Below the pieces are notes generated by a model. The model was not told the DNA's origin, made no database searches, and saw only the letters and a list, made by a program, of their open reading frames with translations. Below are positions 1-9,700 of a stretch of 16,538 nt of DNA, piece after piece. The position numbers and the translations under genes are program-made. Each line of letters opens with the position of its first letter. The stretch's first letter is position 1. Origin of the DNA: DATNPH01 sp036703315 (lineage in GTDB: Bacteria; Cyanobacteriota; Cyanobacteriia; Cyanobacteriales; Coleofasciculaceae); assembly GCA_036703315.1 (NCBI GenBank), contig DATNPH010000030.1, forward strand, positions 1 to 16,538. Direction: 5' to 3'.

Positions 1-302
1 GGTTCATTCCATGCAGCAACAAACTTGGCGATCGAGTCGCGATCGCTCAGGTCAAGCGGCGCGACATGAATATTTGGGTTCCCAGTAGTAGCGGTGATCT
101 CAGCCGCCGTCTGCGCTCCAGCGTCAGTATTACGCACAGCCAGCGTCACCTCAGCTCCGGTACTAGCCAGTGCCCGCGCCGTTTCTACGCCGATGCCCGA
201 TGCCGCTCCAGTGACAATCGCCCGCTTGCCAGAGAGATCGATTCCCTCTGCTACCTCAGCAGCGGTGGAATGCTGCCCGAATGGTGTCGCGATCGGTGCC
301 AT
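1..302 (-). CDS. SDR family NAD(P)-dependent oxidoreductase, N-terminal part (cut by window edge)
   Basis: About 100 residues of a short-chain dehydrogenase are visible; the rest lies beyond position 1. The N-terminus reads MAPIATPFGQHSTAAEVAEG, followed by IDLSGKRAIVTGAASGIG. The Rossmann cofactor motif TGAASGIG sits at residues 31-38, and a later LDLSDRDS segment (around residue 85) matches the D-L/V-S position that contacts adenine in SDRs. The FG-xx-ST-xx-EV-xx-GIDLSGK leader is typical of the retinol dehydrogenase/WWOX-like oxidoreductase branch. Two ATGs are adjacent at 305 and 302; AAAGGAG lies 3 bases before the first and 6 before the second, so the second is preferred. It lies about 110 bases downstream of the GMC oxidoreductase on the same strand and could be co-transcribed with it. 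Substrate cannot be told; the catalytic Ser-Tyr-Lys part is outside the window. Confidence 0.9.
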   Translation of the reverse strand, partial: MAPIATPFGQHSTAAEVAEGIDLSGKRAIVTGAASGIGVETARALASTGAEVTLAVRNTDAGAQTAAEITATTGNPNIHVAPLDLSDRDSIAKFVAAWNE

Positions 303-414
303 CATGCGCTCCTTTACTAGTGTCGAATGTTCTATTTGCTACTGTTTCACCTGGGCGGATAAACTCTCACCAGTCGCTTTGGACTTACCGTCGCTCAGAG
401 GCGATCTCCGATTC

Positions 415-2016
415 CTAGATAGGCAAGTGTGCTGGAGTTGGGACGTTAAGCTTATTGGGAATGGTTTGCGGCGTGCGACCCGCTTTAATTAAATCCGCTG
501 CCTTCTCACCGATCATGATGGTCGATGCGTTCGTATTTCCCGTCGTGATGGTTGGCATGATGGATGCATCAACAACACGCAACCTCTCTACTCCATGTAC
601 CCGTAGTTCGGGATCTACAACCGCCATTGGGTCAGTACCCATTTTGCAGGTGCCGACAGGATGCCACTCAGTGCTGCAAGCGTCGCGGATGTAAGCTTCC
701 AATGCTTCATCACTCTGAACGTCGGCACCTGGAGCGATTTCCTTACCGCGAAACTCATCAAAGGCACTAGTCTGAAACAATTGGCGCATTAATTTAATTC
801 CGGCAACGAGCTTTTGCACATCGGATTGACTTTGCAGATAGTTCATCCGAAGCCTCGGTGTGTCTTTAGGATCGAGCGATTGGGCAGAGCCCACGCTTCG
901 CGAACGCAAACTGACACTGCCAATGTTTTGGAAACGGGTCAAAGAGACTGCACCCGTGAATCCCGAATCAGAAGGGGCATAGCCAGACGGTAAGAACTGA
1001 ATTGGACCAAAGAAGAACTGTAAATCTGGTGCAACATCGAGATTCCCCTCGCTGTGCAAAAACAATCCAGCTTCAACCCCATTACTGGTGATTGCAGGGT
1101 GTACATCTTGAGTGGTTTCTTGAACTACACTAACGAGAAGGTGGTCTTGGAGGTTTTGACCGACCCCTGGCAAATCAGCCACGACAGAAATCCCCATTGC
1201 TTGCAGCTGTTCTGCATCACCAATGCCGGAAAGCATCAGCAGTTTGGGCGAATCGAATGCGCCAGCACTTAAAATCACTTCCCGATCGACCCTGACCTGG
1301 TGCAGCATGCCCTCGTGCAAATATTCCACCCCAACGGCGCGGGTGCCTTCAAACAATAACCGAGTCACCAACGCTCCTGTTGTTACAGTCAAATTGGGGC
1401 GCTGGAGAATGGGCAGGAGGAAGGCAGTAGCTGCACTGTGCCGTTTACCATCCTTGACCGTCAATTGATACGGTCCTGCCCCTTCCTGTTGTACGCCGTT
1501 GAAATCAGGATTGTAGTTATATCCCATTGCCACACAGGCGTCTACAAAGCATTGGGATACTACAGCAGGGGACATAACATCGGTCACGCTCAACTCCCCA
1601 TCAACCCCATGGTATTCGGAGGCACCTCGTTGCTGGTGTTCAGATTTCTTGAAATAGGGCAATACATCTTGGTAACTCCAACCGGGATTTCCCAACTCCT
1701 GCCAGTGGTCATAATCGTGAGGATTGCCTCGGACATACATCATGAAATTGATCGAACTGCTACCACCCAAGACTTTGCCACGGGAACAAAGCATTTTGCG
1801 ACCATTGAGGTACGGTTCCGGTTCAGAGAAATAGCCCCAGTCTACCTCGGAGCCAAGTAGGCTCACCATTTTCGACGGGATGTGAATCTCTGGTTTCGTA
1901 TCTGGGTTACCCGCTTCGAGTAGTAACACAGTTGTGTCACTGTCTTGTGTCAGACGGTTAGCGACAACGCAGCCTGCCGAGCCTGCACCAATCACAATGT
2001 AGTCATATTGAGTCAT
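415..2016 (-). CDS. GMC family FAD-dependent oxidoreductase (choline/alcohol dehydrogenase-like)
   Basis: A complete 533-residue flavoenzyme of usual GMC length. The FAD-binding Rossmann motif GAGSAG is at residues 10-15, with the distal Glu of LLLEAG at residue 35. The first GMC signature runs through RGKVLGGSSSINFMMYVRG (79-97) and the second through GAFDSPKLLMLSGIG (252-266). The catalytic His of EWHPVGTCKMG is H452, and the TTGNTNAST segment (491-499) gives the second active-site position as Asn, as in choline-dehydrogenase-like members. Members oxidise alcohol or sugar hydroxyls and pass electrons to FAD, then to a quinone or oxygen; the substrate is not readable. The ATG at 2016 is fixed by a strong AAGGAGGA ribosome site four bases upstream. 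No signal peptide is seen, so it is probably cytosolic. Residues 373-380 look like an extra in-frame segment compared with the usual LRSADP stretch (see repeat at 877-900). A downstream SDR may oxidise or reduce the product. Confidence 0.93.
   Translation of the reverse strand: MTQYDYIVIGAGSAGCVVANRLTQDSDTTVLLLEAGNPDTKPEIHIPSKMVSLLGSEVDWGYFSEPEPYLNGRKMLCSRGKVLGGSSSINFMMYVRGNPHDYDHWQELGNPGWSYQDVLPYFKKSEHQQRGASEYHGVDGELSVTDVMSPAVVSQCFVDACVAMGYNYNPDFNGVQQEGAGPYQLTVKDGKRHSAATAFLLPILQRPNLTVTTGALVTRLLFEGTRAVGVEYLHEGMLHQVRVDREVILSAGAFDSPKLLMLSGIGDAEQLQAMGISVVADLPGVGQNLQDHLLVSVVQETTQDVHPAITSNGVEAGLFLHSEGNLDVAPDLQFFFGPIQFLPSGYAPSDSGFTGAVSLTRFQNIGSVSLRSRSVGSAQSLDPKDTPRLRMNYLQSQSDVQKLVAGIKLMRQLFQTSAFDEFRGKEIAPGADVQSDEALEAYIRDACSTEWHPVGTCKMGTDPMAVVDPELRVHGVERLRVVDASIMPTITTGNTNASTIMIGEKAADLIKAGRTPQTIPNKLNVPTPAHLPI
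877..900 (-). repeat. possible short repeat accommodated in frame in the GMC gene
   Basis: These 24 bases encode SRSVGSAQ-like residues (373-380) between SLRS and LDPKDTP, where GMC relatives usually run straight from LRS into ADP. The DNA here and just beside it contains GGGCAGAGCCC and TTCGCGAA, both palindromic, and the GCGAAGCG-type wording is common in dispersed short repeats of filamentous cyanobacteria. That it is an insertion is inference from family memory, not from an alignment. Confidence 0.3.
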
Positions 2017-2391
2017 GACATCCTCCTTCTGTGTTATGTGAATGGATTAATGTCGTCAGGAATGAACAGGAATTGATTGTTTAAATCTTATGAATTCAAC
2101 AGAGTGACCACCAGGCAAAATTAACTAGTTAAGATGTAACTTAAGCGAGTTTGGTTGCCTTTGGGGTAGGCATGACAATGGTCTGCTAAGTGAGTAATGT
2201 TTACAAGCATCGTGATGGCGCGTACAGATGAACCGGAATCGAGTTGGTGTTCATCTGAGGGAGTTAATTGTTGTGTCTTTTAAAAATGCAGCAAAGCACA
2301 AAGGATACAGTTGCTTATGGAGATTTGGCAGAGTTAGCGAAATGCTTGGAGCTTGAGCTGGCGACGTTGGTTACGTTTTGTTCTTCTCCTG
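2017..2391. other. intergenic region between SDR relic and GMC gene
   Basis: No convincing gene in these 375 bases. It must hold the GMC promoter on the minus strand, but no clear -35/-10 pair stands out; the strong ribosome site is at 2021-2028. A 9-bp perfect inverted repeat lies at 2225-2257. A short plus-strand ORF (ATG at 2286, about 50 codons) runs into the SDR relic in antisense and has no recognisable family. Confidence 0.4.
2225..2257. promoter_or_regulatory. 9-bp inverted repeat, possible operator or hairpin
   Basis: CAGATGAAC at 2225-2233 is perfectly complementary to GTTCATCTG at 2249-2257, with a 15-base spacer. It sits about 210 bases upstream of the GMC start and about 135 bases beyond the SDR stop. 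No T-run follows on the minus strand, so a simple terminator is unlikely. A dyad operator for GMC or a structured 3' end of the SDR transcript are the alternatives. Confidence 0.3.
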
Positions 2392-2967
2392 TTATTGCGC
2401 GGTATATCCGCCATCAACCGCGATCGATTCTCCAGTGACAAAACTAGAAGCGTCTGAACAGAGCCATAGCACAGCATTTACCACTTCTTGGGGCGTACCA
2501 ATCCGACCCATTGGCAACGTCGTTTTGAAATACTCCATCAATTCTGTATTTGTTTGGACAGAGCGATCGAGCATCTCGGTTTGAATCAAGCCTGGACTGA
2601 CGGTATTCACCCGAATTCCAAGCTTTGCATATTCTAATGCCACCAATTTTGTTAGCCCTATCACAGCATGTTTGCTGTCGGTGTAAATCGGCACCCTTGC
2701 CCCACCGACCAAGCCCGAACCCGAACTGGTATTGACGATCGCCCCACCGCCATTTTTCAACATGGCTGGAATCTCATGTTTCAAGGACAACCATACCCCT
2801 TTAACATTGATATCCATGATGCGATCATAGGCGGTTTCGGTTTGCTCTGGTAAAGGTGTGGCATCTTGCTCCACTCCAGCATTGTTGAAGGCAATGTCGA
2901 GTCGTCCATAGCGTGCCATCACTTTCTCAAGTCTTTTAACTAAATTGCTATCCCTGTTTGCACGAAT
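2392..2967 (-). pseudogene. 5'-truncated SDR oxidoreductase (glucose/3-oxoacyl-ACP dehydrogenase-like)
   Basis: The longest start-to-stop reading is 176 codons from a GTG at 2922, but SDR-like sequence continues in frame upstream: RDSNLVKRLEKV precedes MARYGRLDIAFNNAG, and the frame then hits a TAA at 2968-2970. The remaining part is a good classical SDR: NNAG (residues 13-16 from the GTG), the NTSSGSG strand with the catalytic Ser, Y80-x-x-x-K84 (YTDSK), VSPG and the C-terminal VDGGY. Missing are about the first 60 residues of a usual 250-residue enzyme, including the TGxxxGIG cofactor motif and the adenine-site Asp, and nothing like them is found in the 150 bases upstream. Without that motif it should not bind NAD(P), so it is called a pseudogene. 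No convincing ribosome site precedes the GTG. It lies downstream of the sensor-regulator operon on the same strand. Confidence 0.7.
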
Positions 2968-3114
2968 TTAATATATGCAATTGACTCTGACTTATCGTCC
3001 ACTTAGAGTTGAAACTTTTTCACAATAGAATGATTGATAAATCAGCCCATCTCAAAATCGAAGATTGGCTCCAACTAAAGTTAGAATCCAAGTTAAAACC
3101 TTAGTACAAGTTGC

Positions 3115-3747
3115 TTACAAACTGACAATCCCTCGTCTAACTCCAACAATCACGGCTTGAGTGCGATCATTGACTCCCAATTTACTTAAAATTCGATTAA
3201 CATGAGATTTAACAGTGGTTTCACCGATACTTAAGGCAGTAGCAATGTCTAGATTACTCATCCCCTGCGCCACTAAACGGAGTACCTCTAGCTCTCGCTC
3301 ACTCAGCTCTGGATTGCTCATGCGCTGCACCAGTTTTGCCCCCACTTCTGGCGGAACATACTTTTGACCGTTATGAATCGTGTGAATTGCATTCAGAAGC
3401 TCGCTGGGTTTAGCATCCTTAAGCAGATAGCCTTGAGCACCTGCCTGCAATCCGCGATAGATATCTTCATCACCATCGTAGGTTGTTAGCACGATAATCC
3501 CAGCCGGTTTAAATTCAGCACAAATAGTAGTAATGGCTTCAACCCCTCCGACTTGCGGCATTCGCAAATCCATCAGTGTTACATCCGGTTGGTATTCACG
3601 AAAGCAATCGATCGCCTGTTGCCCATCTTCTGCTTGAGCAATCACCGTCATTTCTGGATCACGGTTGATGATGGTTGCCAATCCTCTTCTGACAATGGAA
3701 TGATCATCAGCGATCAGAATACGAATCGTAGCAGATTGGCTCATCAT
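3115..3747 (-). CDS. NarL/FixJ family response regulator (REC + LuxR HTH)
   Basis: A 210-residue two-component regulator of normal NarL length. The receiver domain covers roughly residues 8-125: acidic pair in IADDH (D14, D15), phospho-acceptor Asp in LMDLRMP (D60), Thr in VLTTYD (T88) and Lys in YLLKDA (K110). The LuxR-type helix-turn-helix follows at about 147-210, with LSERELEVLRLVAQGMSN and IGETTVKSHVNRILSKLG. Phosphorylation by the neighbouring histidine kinase is expected to promote dimerisation and DNA binding. Start choice: adjacent ATGs at 3747 and 3744; a GTG at 3756 would overlap the kinase stop as GTGA and add three residues. Any of these makes translation coupled to the kinase. 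The kinase carries the HisKA_3 domain that typically pairs with NarL-type regulators, so the partnership is well supported. Targets are not visible. Confidence 0.93.
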   Translation of the reverse strand: MMSQSATIRILIADDHSIVRRGLATIINRDPEMTVIAQAEDGQQAIDCFREYQPDVTLMDLRMPQVGGVEAITTICAEFKPAGIIVLTTYDGDEDIYRGLQAGAQGYLLKDAKPSELLNAIHTIHNGQKYVPPEVGAKLVQRMSNPELSERELEVLRLVAQGMSNLDIATALSIGETTVKSHVNRILSKLGVNDRTQAVIVGVRRGIVSL

Positions 3748-3752
3748 GATTC

Positions 3753-6700
3753 TCACTTTCGATTGATAATGACAACAATTTCTGTTCCCTGTTCAGGTTG
3801 GCTTTGAATCGTCAGTTGTGCTCCAATGTGTTCTGCACGCTCGCTCATTCCCAGCAATCCAAATCCGCCAACTCTTGGGATGCTACCAACCCCGAAGCCT
3901 CGTCCATCATCTTTAACGCGCAAGATACATTGTGTACCTTCATACGCCAACTCAACACGCACTTCGCAAGCATCAGCATATTTTATGGCGTTGGTTAATG
4001 CTTCCTGTCCAATCCGGAGTAAGTTGTTCTCAACCTCGGCTGGCAAGGGATAGGCTGTGCCTTTGATTTCGTAGATAACAGCGGTATCGGCAGTGGCTCT
4101 CATTTGAGTCACCAGACGATAAAGGGCGCTATGCAAGCTGCCATCTTCCAATAGCTGGGGACGGAGTGCTGTCACTGAACGACGAGCCTCGGCAAGCCCA
4201 GTTCGTGCCAATTCATCGATCATTTCCAGATGTGCCTGTGTCGCTTCTAAATCATCCGTGAGCACTTGTGTCGCTGCTCCCACATGCAGCAGAATGCCAG
4301 TAAAGGCTTGCGCTAGAGTGTCGTGAATTTCTCGCGCCATGCGGTTGCGTTCGTCCAGAATTGAGGCGGCTTCGGCGCGTTTGCGATCGCCAATATCTGT
4401 GATCAGACCATAGAATCCTCTCACTTGAGCATTGGGACCAAAATCGGGGATGATAGTAGTACTGGTATACTTTTTGCCAAGCGGATAGGAAATTTCTGTC
4501 TCATAGGTTGTCATCTGCCCCCCCAGCGCTTGATTGATGTACGGCTCAACAATTCGATAAGCCGTCTCACCCAGGAGTTCATGGACAGGCTTGCCCAGAA
4601 TTTCATCTCGACTACAGTTAAACCAGTCCTCATAGGTCTGGTTGACAAACCGATAGCGCTGATTTGCATCCACATAGCTGATAAGAGCAGGTAGAGCGTC
4701 GGTGATGAGGCGTAATTCCTGTTCTCGATCGCGCAGTGTCGCTTCACTTTCCTGTAATGCTGCGGTTCGTTCCACCACCTGTTGCTCTAGAGTGCGGTTG
4801 TAATTCGCTACCAGGCGTTCTGCCTGTTTCCGTTCAGTGATGTCTTGAAAGGTTGCGATCGCATACGCCACATTGCCCTGTTCGTCAAAGACTGGAGTTC
4901 CCCACACCTCAACTGGAATGATTGTGTTGTTTCGATGAATCTCTAAATCATCATTTCTAGTGCGTTCGCCTCTCAACGCCCGGAATAGTGTCAGTTTCTC
5001 AGTCGGATATTTTTGCTGTGTCCCTGCCAGATAAAGTTGATAAACTTCCGGGATTTCATCCAGTGCCACGGCAGGATCAATCCCTTTACCCATTAGCTGA
5101 ATTCCCCGTTGATTGGCATAGTAAGGGCGACCAACCGCATCCACTACTGCAATTCCCACCGGAATCGCTTCTAGAAATTGAGTCATCTTACTTTCGCTAG
5201 CACGTAGCTTTGAGTAGAGGCTGGCATTTTCGATCGCAATGGCTGCCTGGGTCGATAACAGATGTAAAACTTGCGATCGCTCGGGTGTAAAGGCTCCAGT
5301 TGCTAATTGATTCTCTAGATACAACACGCCGACGAGCTTACCTTGATTTAGCAGCGGTAAACAGAGAAGTGATTGAGTTTGATTATGCTGAATATAAGGC
5401 TCATTGATGAAATTACCTTCACGAGTCGCATCATTTAGCATGACAGATTCATGAGTCCGAATCACATACTGAATAATTGATTCGGGTAAGCGATTTGTCA
5501 GTGGAATCGATTGTAGCACTCGCGTAGCACAAACATTCTCACCGTCATTGAGTTCACAAGAAGCCTCAATCACCCATTCTCCTGAGTTTTCCAGAATCAG
5601 ACATCCGGTTTGTGCGCCAGCGTTCTCGATTAAGATCTGCATTAAGGAACGAAGCAACTGCTCCAGTTCAATTTCACTCGAAATCGCCTGAGATGCTTTC
5701 ATCACGGCTGCTAAATCGAAAGCGATATCTGAGCTATTAGAGGTGGTTTTAGAAGTTGCGCGGATTGGCGTGTAAGCCATGCCTGATGGCTGAGGAAAGA
5801 ACTGTGGATAGCGAGTTTCTAAATCTTTGACCTTTGCCGTCGCTCCCCAGCGCTCGTAGCAGTAATGCGCTTCCTTCATGTAAGTTTGAGCAATCTTTTC
5901 CCTACCCCGGAATAGGTAGAATTTGGCAGCTAATTCATAAGCTAATGCTTCTTCTTGGATATATCCATTTTCCCTGGCTCCTTGGATAGCTTGTTCGTAG
6001 AATTCTTCTGCCTCAAGCAACTGACCCAAAACTCGTGCTTTCTCAGCTTGCACCAAATGATATTTATGCAAATAATTCATTGGTGCATAATGTGCCCATT
6101 GTTTCATTTTCTCCTGGCTAAGCGCAACTTTTTTGAGGATTTCCGACTGCGCTTGAGTGCTGCTTTCAGGGTATGTTGCGAGTCTTGCCAGAGAGTCATA
6201 GAGGTAATACAAATGCTCAGAGGGAGCCGCTATTACTAGGAGCAAATAACTTGCTGCTAGGGTTGAGTTTTCAACTGCCTGAGAGTACTCAGAAAATAGA
6301 TAGCAGAGGAAAAGTTTGTTGGAATATATTTTAAAGATTAAGTTTCCATTTATTTCATGGTGCGGCGGCCTATTCTCCTCATTGTAGAATTCACCAATTA
6401 GACGGGTTGGATCGACTGAGCATCCCATCAAATTTAAGACAGACTGGTGAAATAATTGATTCAAGGTTAGTGCTGCCTCCTGTTTGATTTGACGGATTGC
6501 TTCACTGTATGTCCTCATCTCGCGTTCAAGTTCCACGAGTTCCTTTCCGATGACAAAGGAATGAAAGCAGTAACCGTGAGCACAATAGGCGGCAAACTCT
6601 AAGTCCCCAGTTTCTAGTCCACTTTGATAGCCTTCTAGTAATGGCTTCAGTGATACTCTAATATGTTCTTTCCAGTGGATGATGAAGACATTTACGGACA

Positions 6701-9700
6701 GCAATGTTCTAGCTCTGAGTGAACGGGTATTTGGCTGTGACAACTGCCTAAGAGCAAGCTGTCCAAACTCGTAGCCCGTCTCGATGTTTCTGACCATTCC
6801 ACAAAGAATTAATCCAAAAGTGGCATAGGCGAAGGGAGACACAAACGCATTGCCATACTGGATTGACAAGTTGACCTGTTTAGAGACAAGTAGAGGCATC
6901 AAATTGGGAACACACATATGGGCAGCAACCGTTATCCTTGATAGAATTCGCATTGCCGCCAACTTGTCTGGCTCGGTCATTTCTGGCAAATGGAGCAAGT
7001 CTTCGATGGGTGTTTCACTAAAGCGGGATGTGATTGTGTTTAGTTCAAGATAAATATCTGACTGACTGGGCTTTTCGGGAAAACTAATCTCCAATTGCTG
7101 CAAAACTTGCAATGCTGTATTGATTGCCCTTAAAGGCTGACCCTGCGCGATGTCGGTTTGAATCTTGACTTCGTAAACTTTCACAAGGTCGAGAACAGTT
7201 TTGGCTTCTTGCAGAACGATTCCTGCCCAGTATTCCACCTGCTCAAAATCGCCGCACAAATATGCGACTTCTGTTGTTTCTACATATAACTCTAAGGTTA
7301 GGTCATAATTTGTTTGCCAGCTAGAAGTTGCCAGCCCTTCTCTTCCTTTAGCTAAATATTTTTGAGTTACACTATAGGCGATCGCTGCTTTTGCTTTCTG
7401 ACCTGCCATCAAATTCAATTTGGCAATTTCATTTCGTGCAGATTGATTGGTTACAAGCTCAATTGCATGATTCAAATGATCGACAATTTCAAACAGCCGC
7501 TTTGATATCTGCTCGGACAGCGTTTTTTCGAGGAGATTCCGACCGATTTGCAGATGAACTACTTGTTTGTGCGCCTCATCGATTAAGGTATATGCTGCTT
7601 GCTGCACGCGATCGTGCAAGAACTTATACTTTTGAATCAACAAGTTCTCGTCTAATTCAGATAGGGGTTGAATTAATCCACCTTGTATGGCTGCCAGTAA
7701 ATCCTGGAAAATCGCTTTCGGTGGTTTCTCACAAACGATCGCTAACGTATCTAAATCAAATTCAGCTCCAATACAAGCTGCTAAGCGGAGAATTTGCTGT
7801 GTCACCTCTGGGAGTTTCTTTAACTTGAGAACCAGCAAGTCCACCACATTATCGGTAATATTCTGAGCTTGAATCTGAGCAATATTCCACTGCCACCCCC
7901 CTTTACTTTCCCCCGGAGTTCGGGGGGACTGAGGCGGGTCAAAGCTCAACAGATTTTCACTGTACAGCATTCGCAAAAATTCGTTGACAAAGAAGGGATT
8001 ACCCTCTGTTTTACGCAGCACCAACTGGGCTAAAGAATGAATGGTATCAGTATTTTGATGTAGCGTTTCAGCAATCAACTGACTCAACGGCTCAAGCGTT
8101 AAGGGTGTCAGGACAATCTCCTGAAGCACTGCCCCCTGTTTTCGCAGCCTCTCCAGCGTTAATGCTAGTGGATGCGTTGGACTCACTTCATTATCTCGGT
8201 AGGCTCCAATCAAAAATAGTGATTGGGTTTGCTCATCGAGCATTATTAACTCAATCAGTTTGAGCGTTGCAAAATCTGCCCATTGCAGATCATCGAGATA
8301 GATCGCGAGCGGATGTTCTTTTGAACAAAACACTCGCAAAAACTTCCGAAAGACTTGATTGAAGCGATTTTGAGCTTCGGTTGCTCCAACCTCAAGTACA
8401 GGTTGTTGCTGACCAATAATCAATTCCACTTCGGGAATGACATCAATGATGATTTGCCCGTTGCTTCCCAAAGCCGTTAGAAGTAGCGATCGCCACTGCT
8501 GCACCTGATCATCTGGTTCACCCAGTAGTTGCTGCACCAATTTACGGAGGGCATCCACGATCGCGCTGTAGGGAATATTGCGCCCAAATTGGTCAAACTT
8601 ACCCCAGATAAAATAGCCGCGCTTAGCTGTGATAGGTTTGTAGAGTTCCTGCACTAACGCTGATTTGCCAATTCCAGGGTAGCCAGACACTAACATCATT
8701 TCGACTTTGAATTGAGAAGTGAGAAGTGAGAGTTGAGAACATTCTTCATTCTTCATTCTCAACTCTTGATTCCCCATGCCTACTACTCTCTCAAATGCTG
8801 CCAATAATGCTTCAATCTCTGCTTCTCGTCCATACAATTTTCCTGGAATTTGAAACTGATCCGAAACGTCTTGGAGAGCCAGTTGGATGCTATCAATTTG
8901 ACCGATTTCTGCTAATTGGTGAGCACAGATTTCTAAATCCGCTTTGATTCCCCAAGCACTCTGATACCGATCCTCCGCATTTTTCGCCATCAGTTTCAAA
9001 ATAATATTTGAAACGGGTTTGGGAATCATTGCATTCAGTTCATGAGGCGGCACTGGTTGTTTGGCAATATGACAATGGACTAGCTCAAGCATGTCCGTTG
9101 TTGGAAACGGTAGGTGTCCGGTTAGAAGTTCGTAGAACGTCACACCAAGCGAGTAAAAATCGGTGCGGTAATCAAGCAAACGGTTCATCCGTCCTGTTTG
9201 CTCTGGAGACAGATAGGCGAGTGTCCCTTCTAAACCATGAAGGCTTTTGAAAGTCGGATTCGTGCGGTTAAATTGGGTGGCAATTCCGAAGTCAATAATT
9301 TTGACAACGCCAGTATCCGGATTGAGGACGATGTTTCCAGGGTTGATATCCTTATGAATGACATTGGCGGCATGGATTCTGCCCAGAATATCTGTCAGGT
9401 CGATCGCAAGACCCAGAAAAGTGGCTAAGGACATGGGGGAGAAGTCTGGGCGCTTGTGCATCCATTGCTCTAGGGACTCTCCGCCGAAGTCTTCTAAGAG
9501 AATCACGAGAGTACGTTGATAGTCCTGCTGGCTGTATGCTTTGACAACTCCTTCCAGGTTGAGGGAACTGGTAATTTCATATTCCTGTCTGTAGCGGGTC
9601 AGTTCTTTGCCAGAGGGATAATCTTGCTTGAGCATTTTTACGACGAGCGATCGCTCATCTTGGACTCTGATGCCCCGATATACCAAAGATGTTGAACTCT

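Noticed and set aside
2286..2438. Plus-strand 50-codon ORF starting MQQSTKDTVAYGDLAELAKC
   Set aside because: Its 3' half is antisense to the SDR relic, there is no ribosome site, and no family could be named; the helical-looking start is probably chance.
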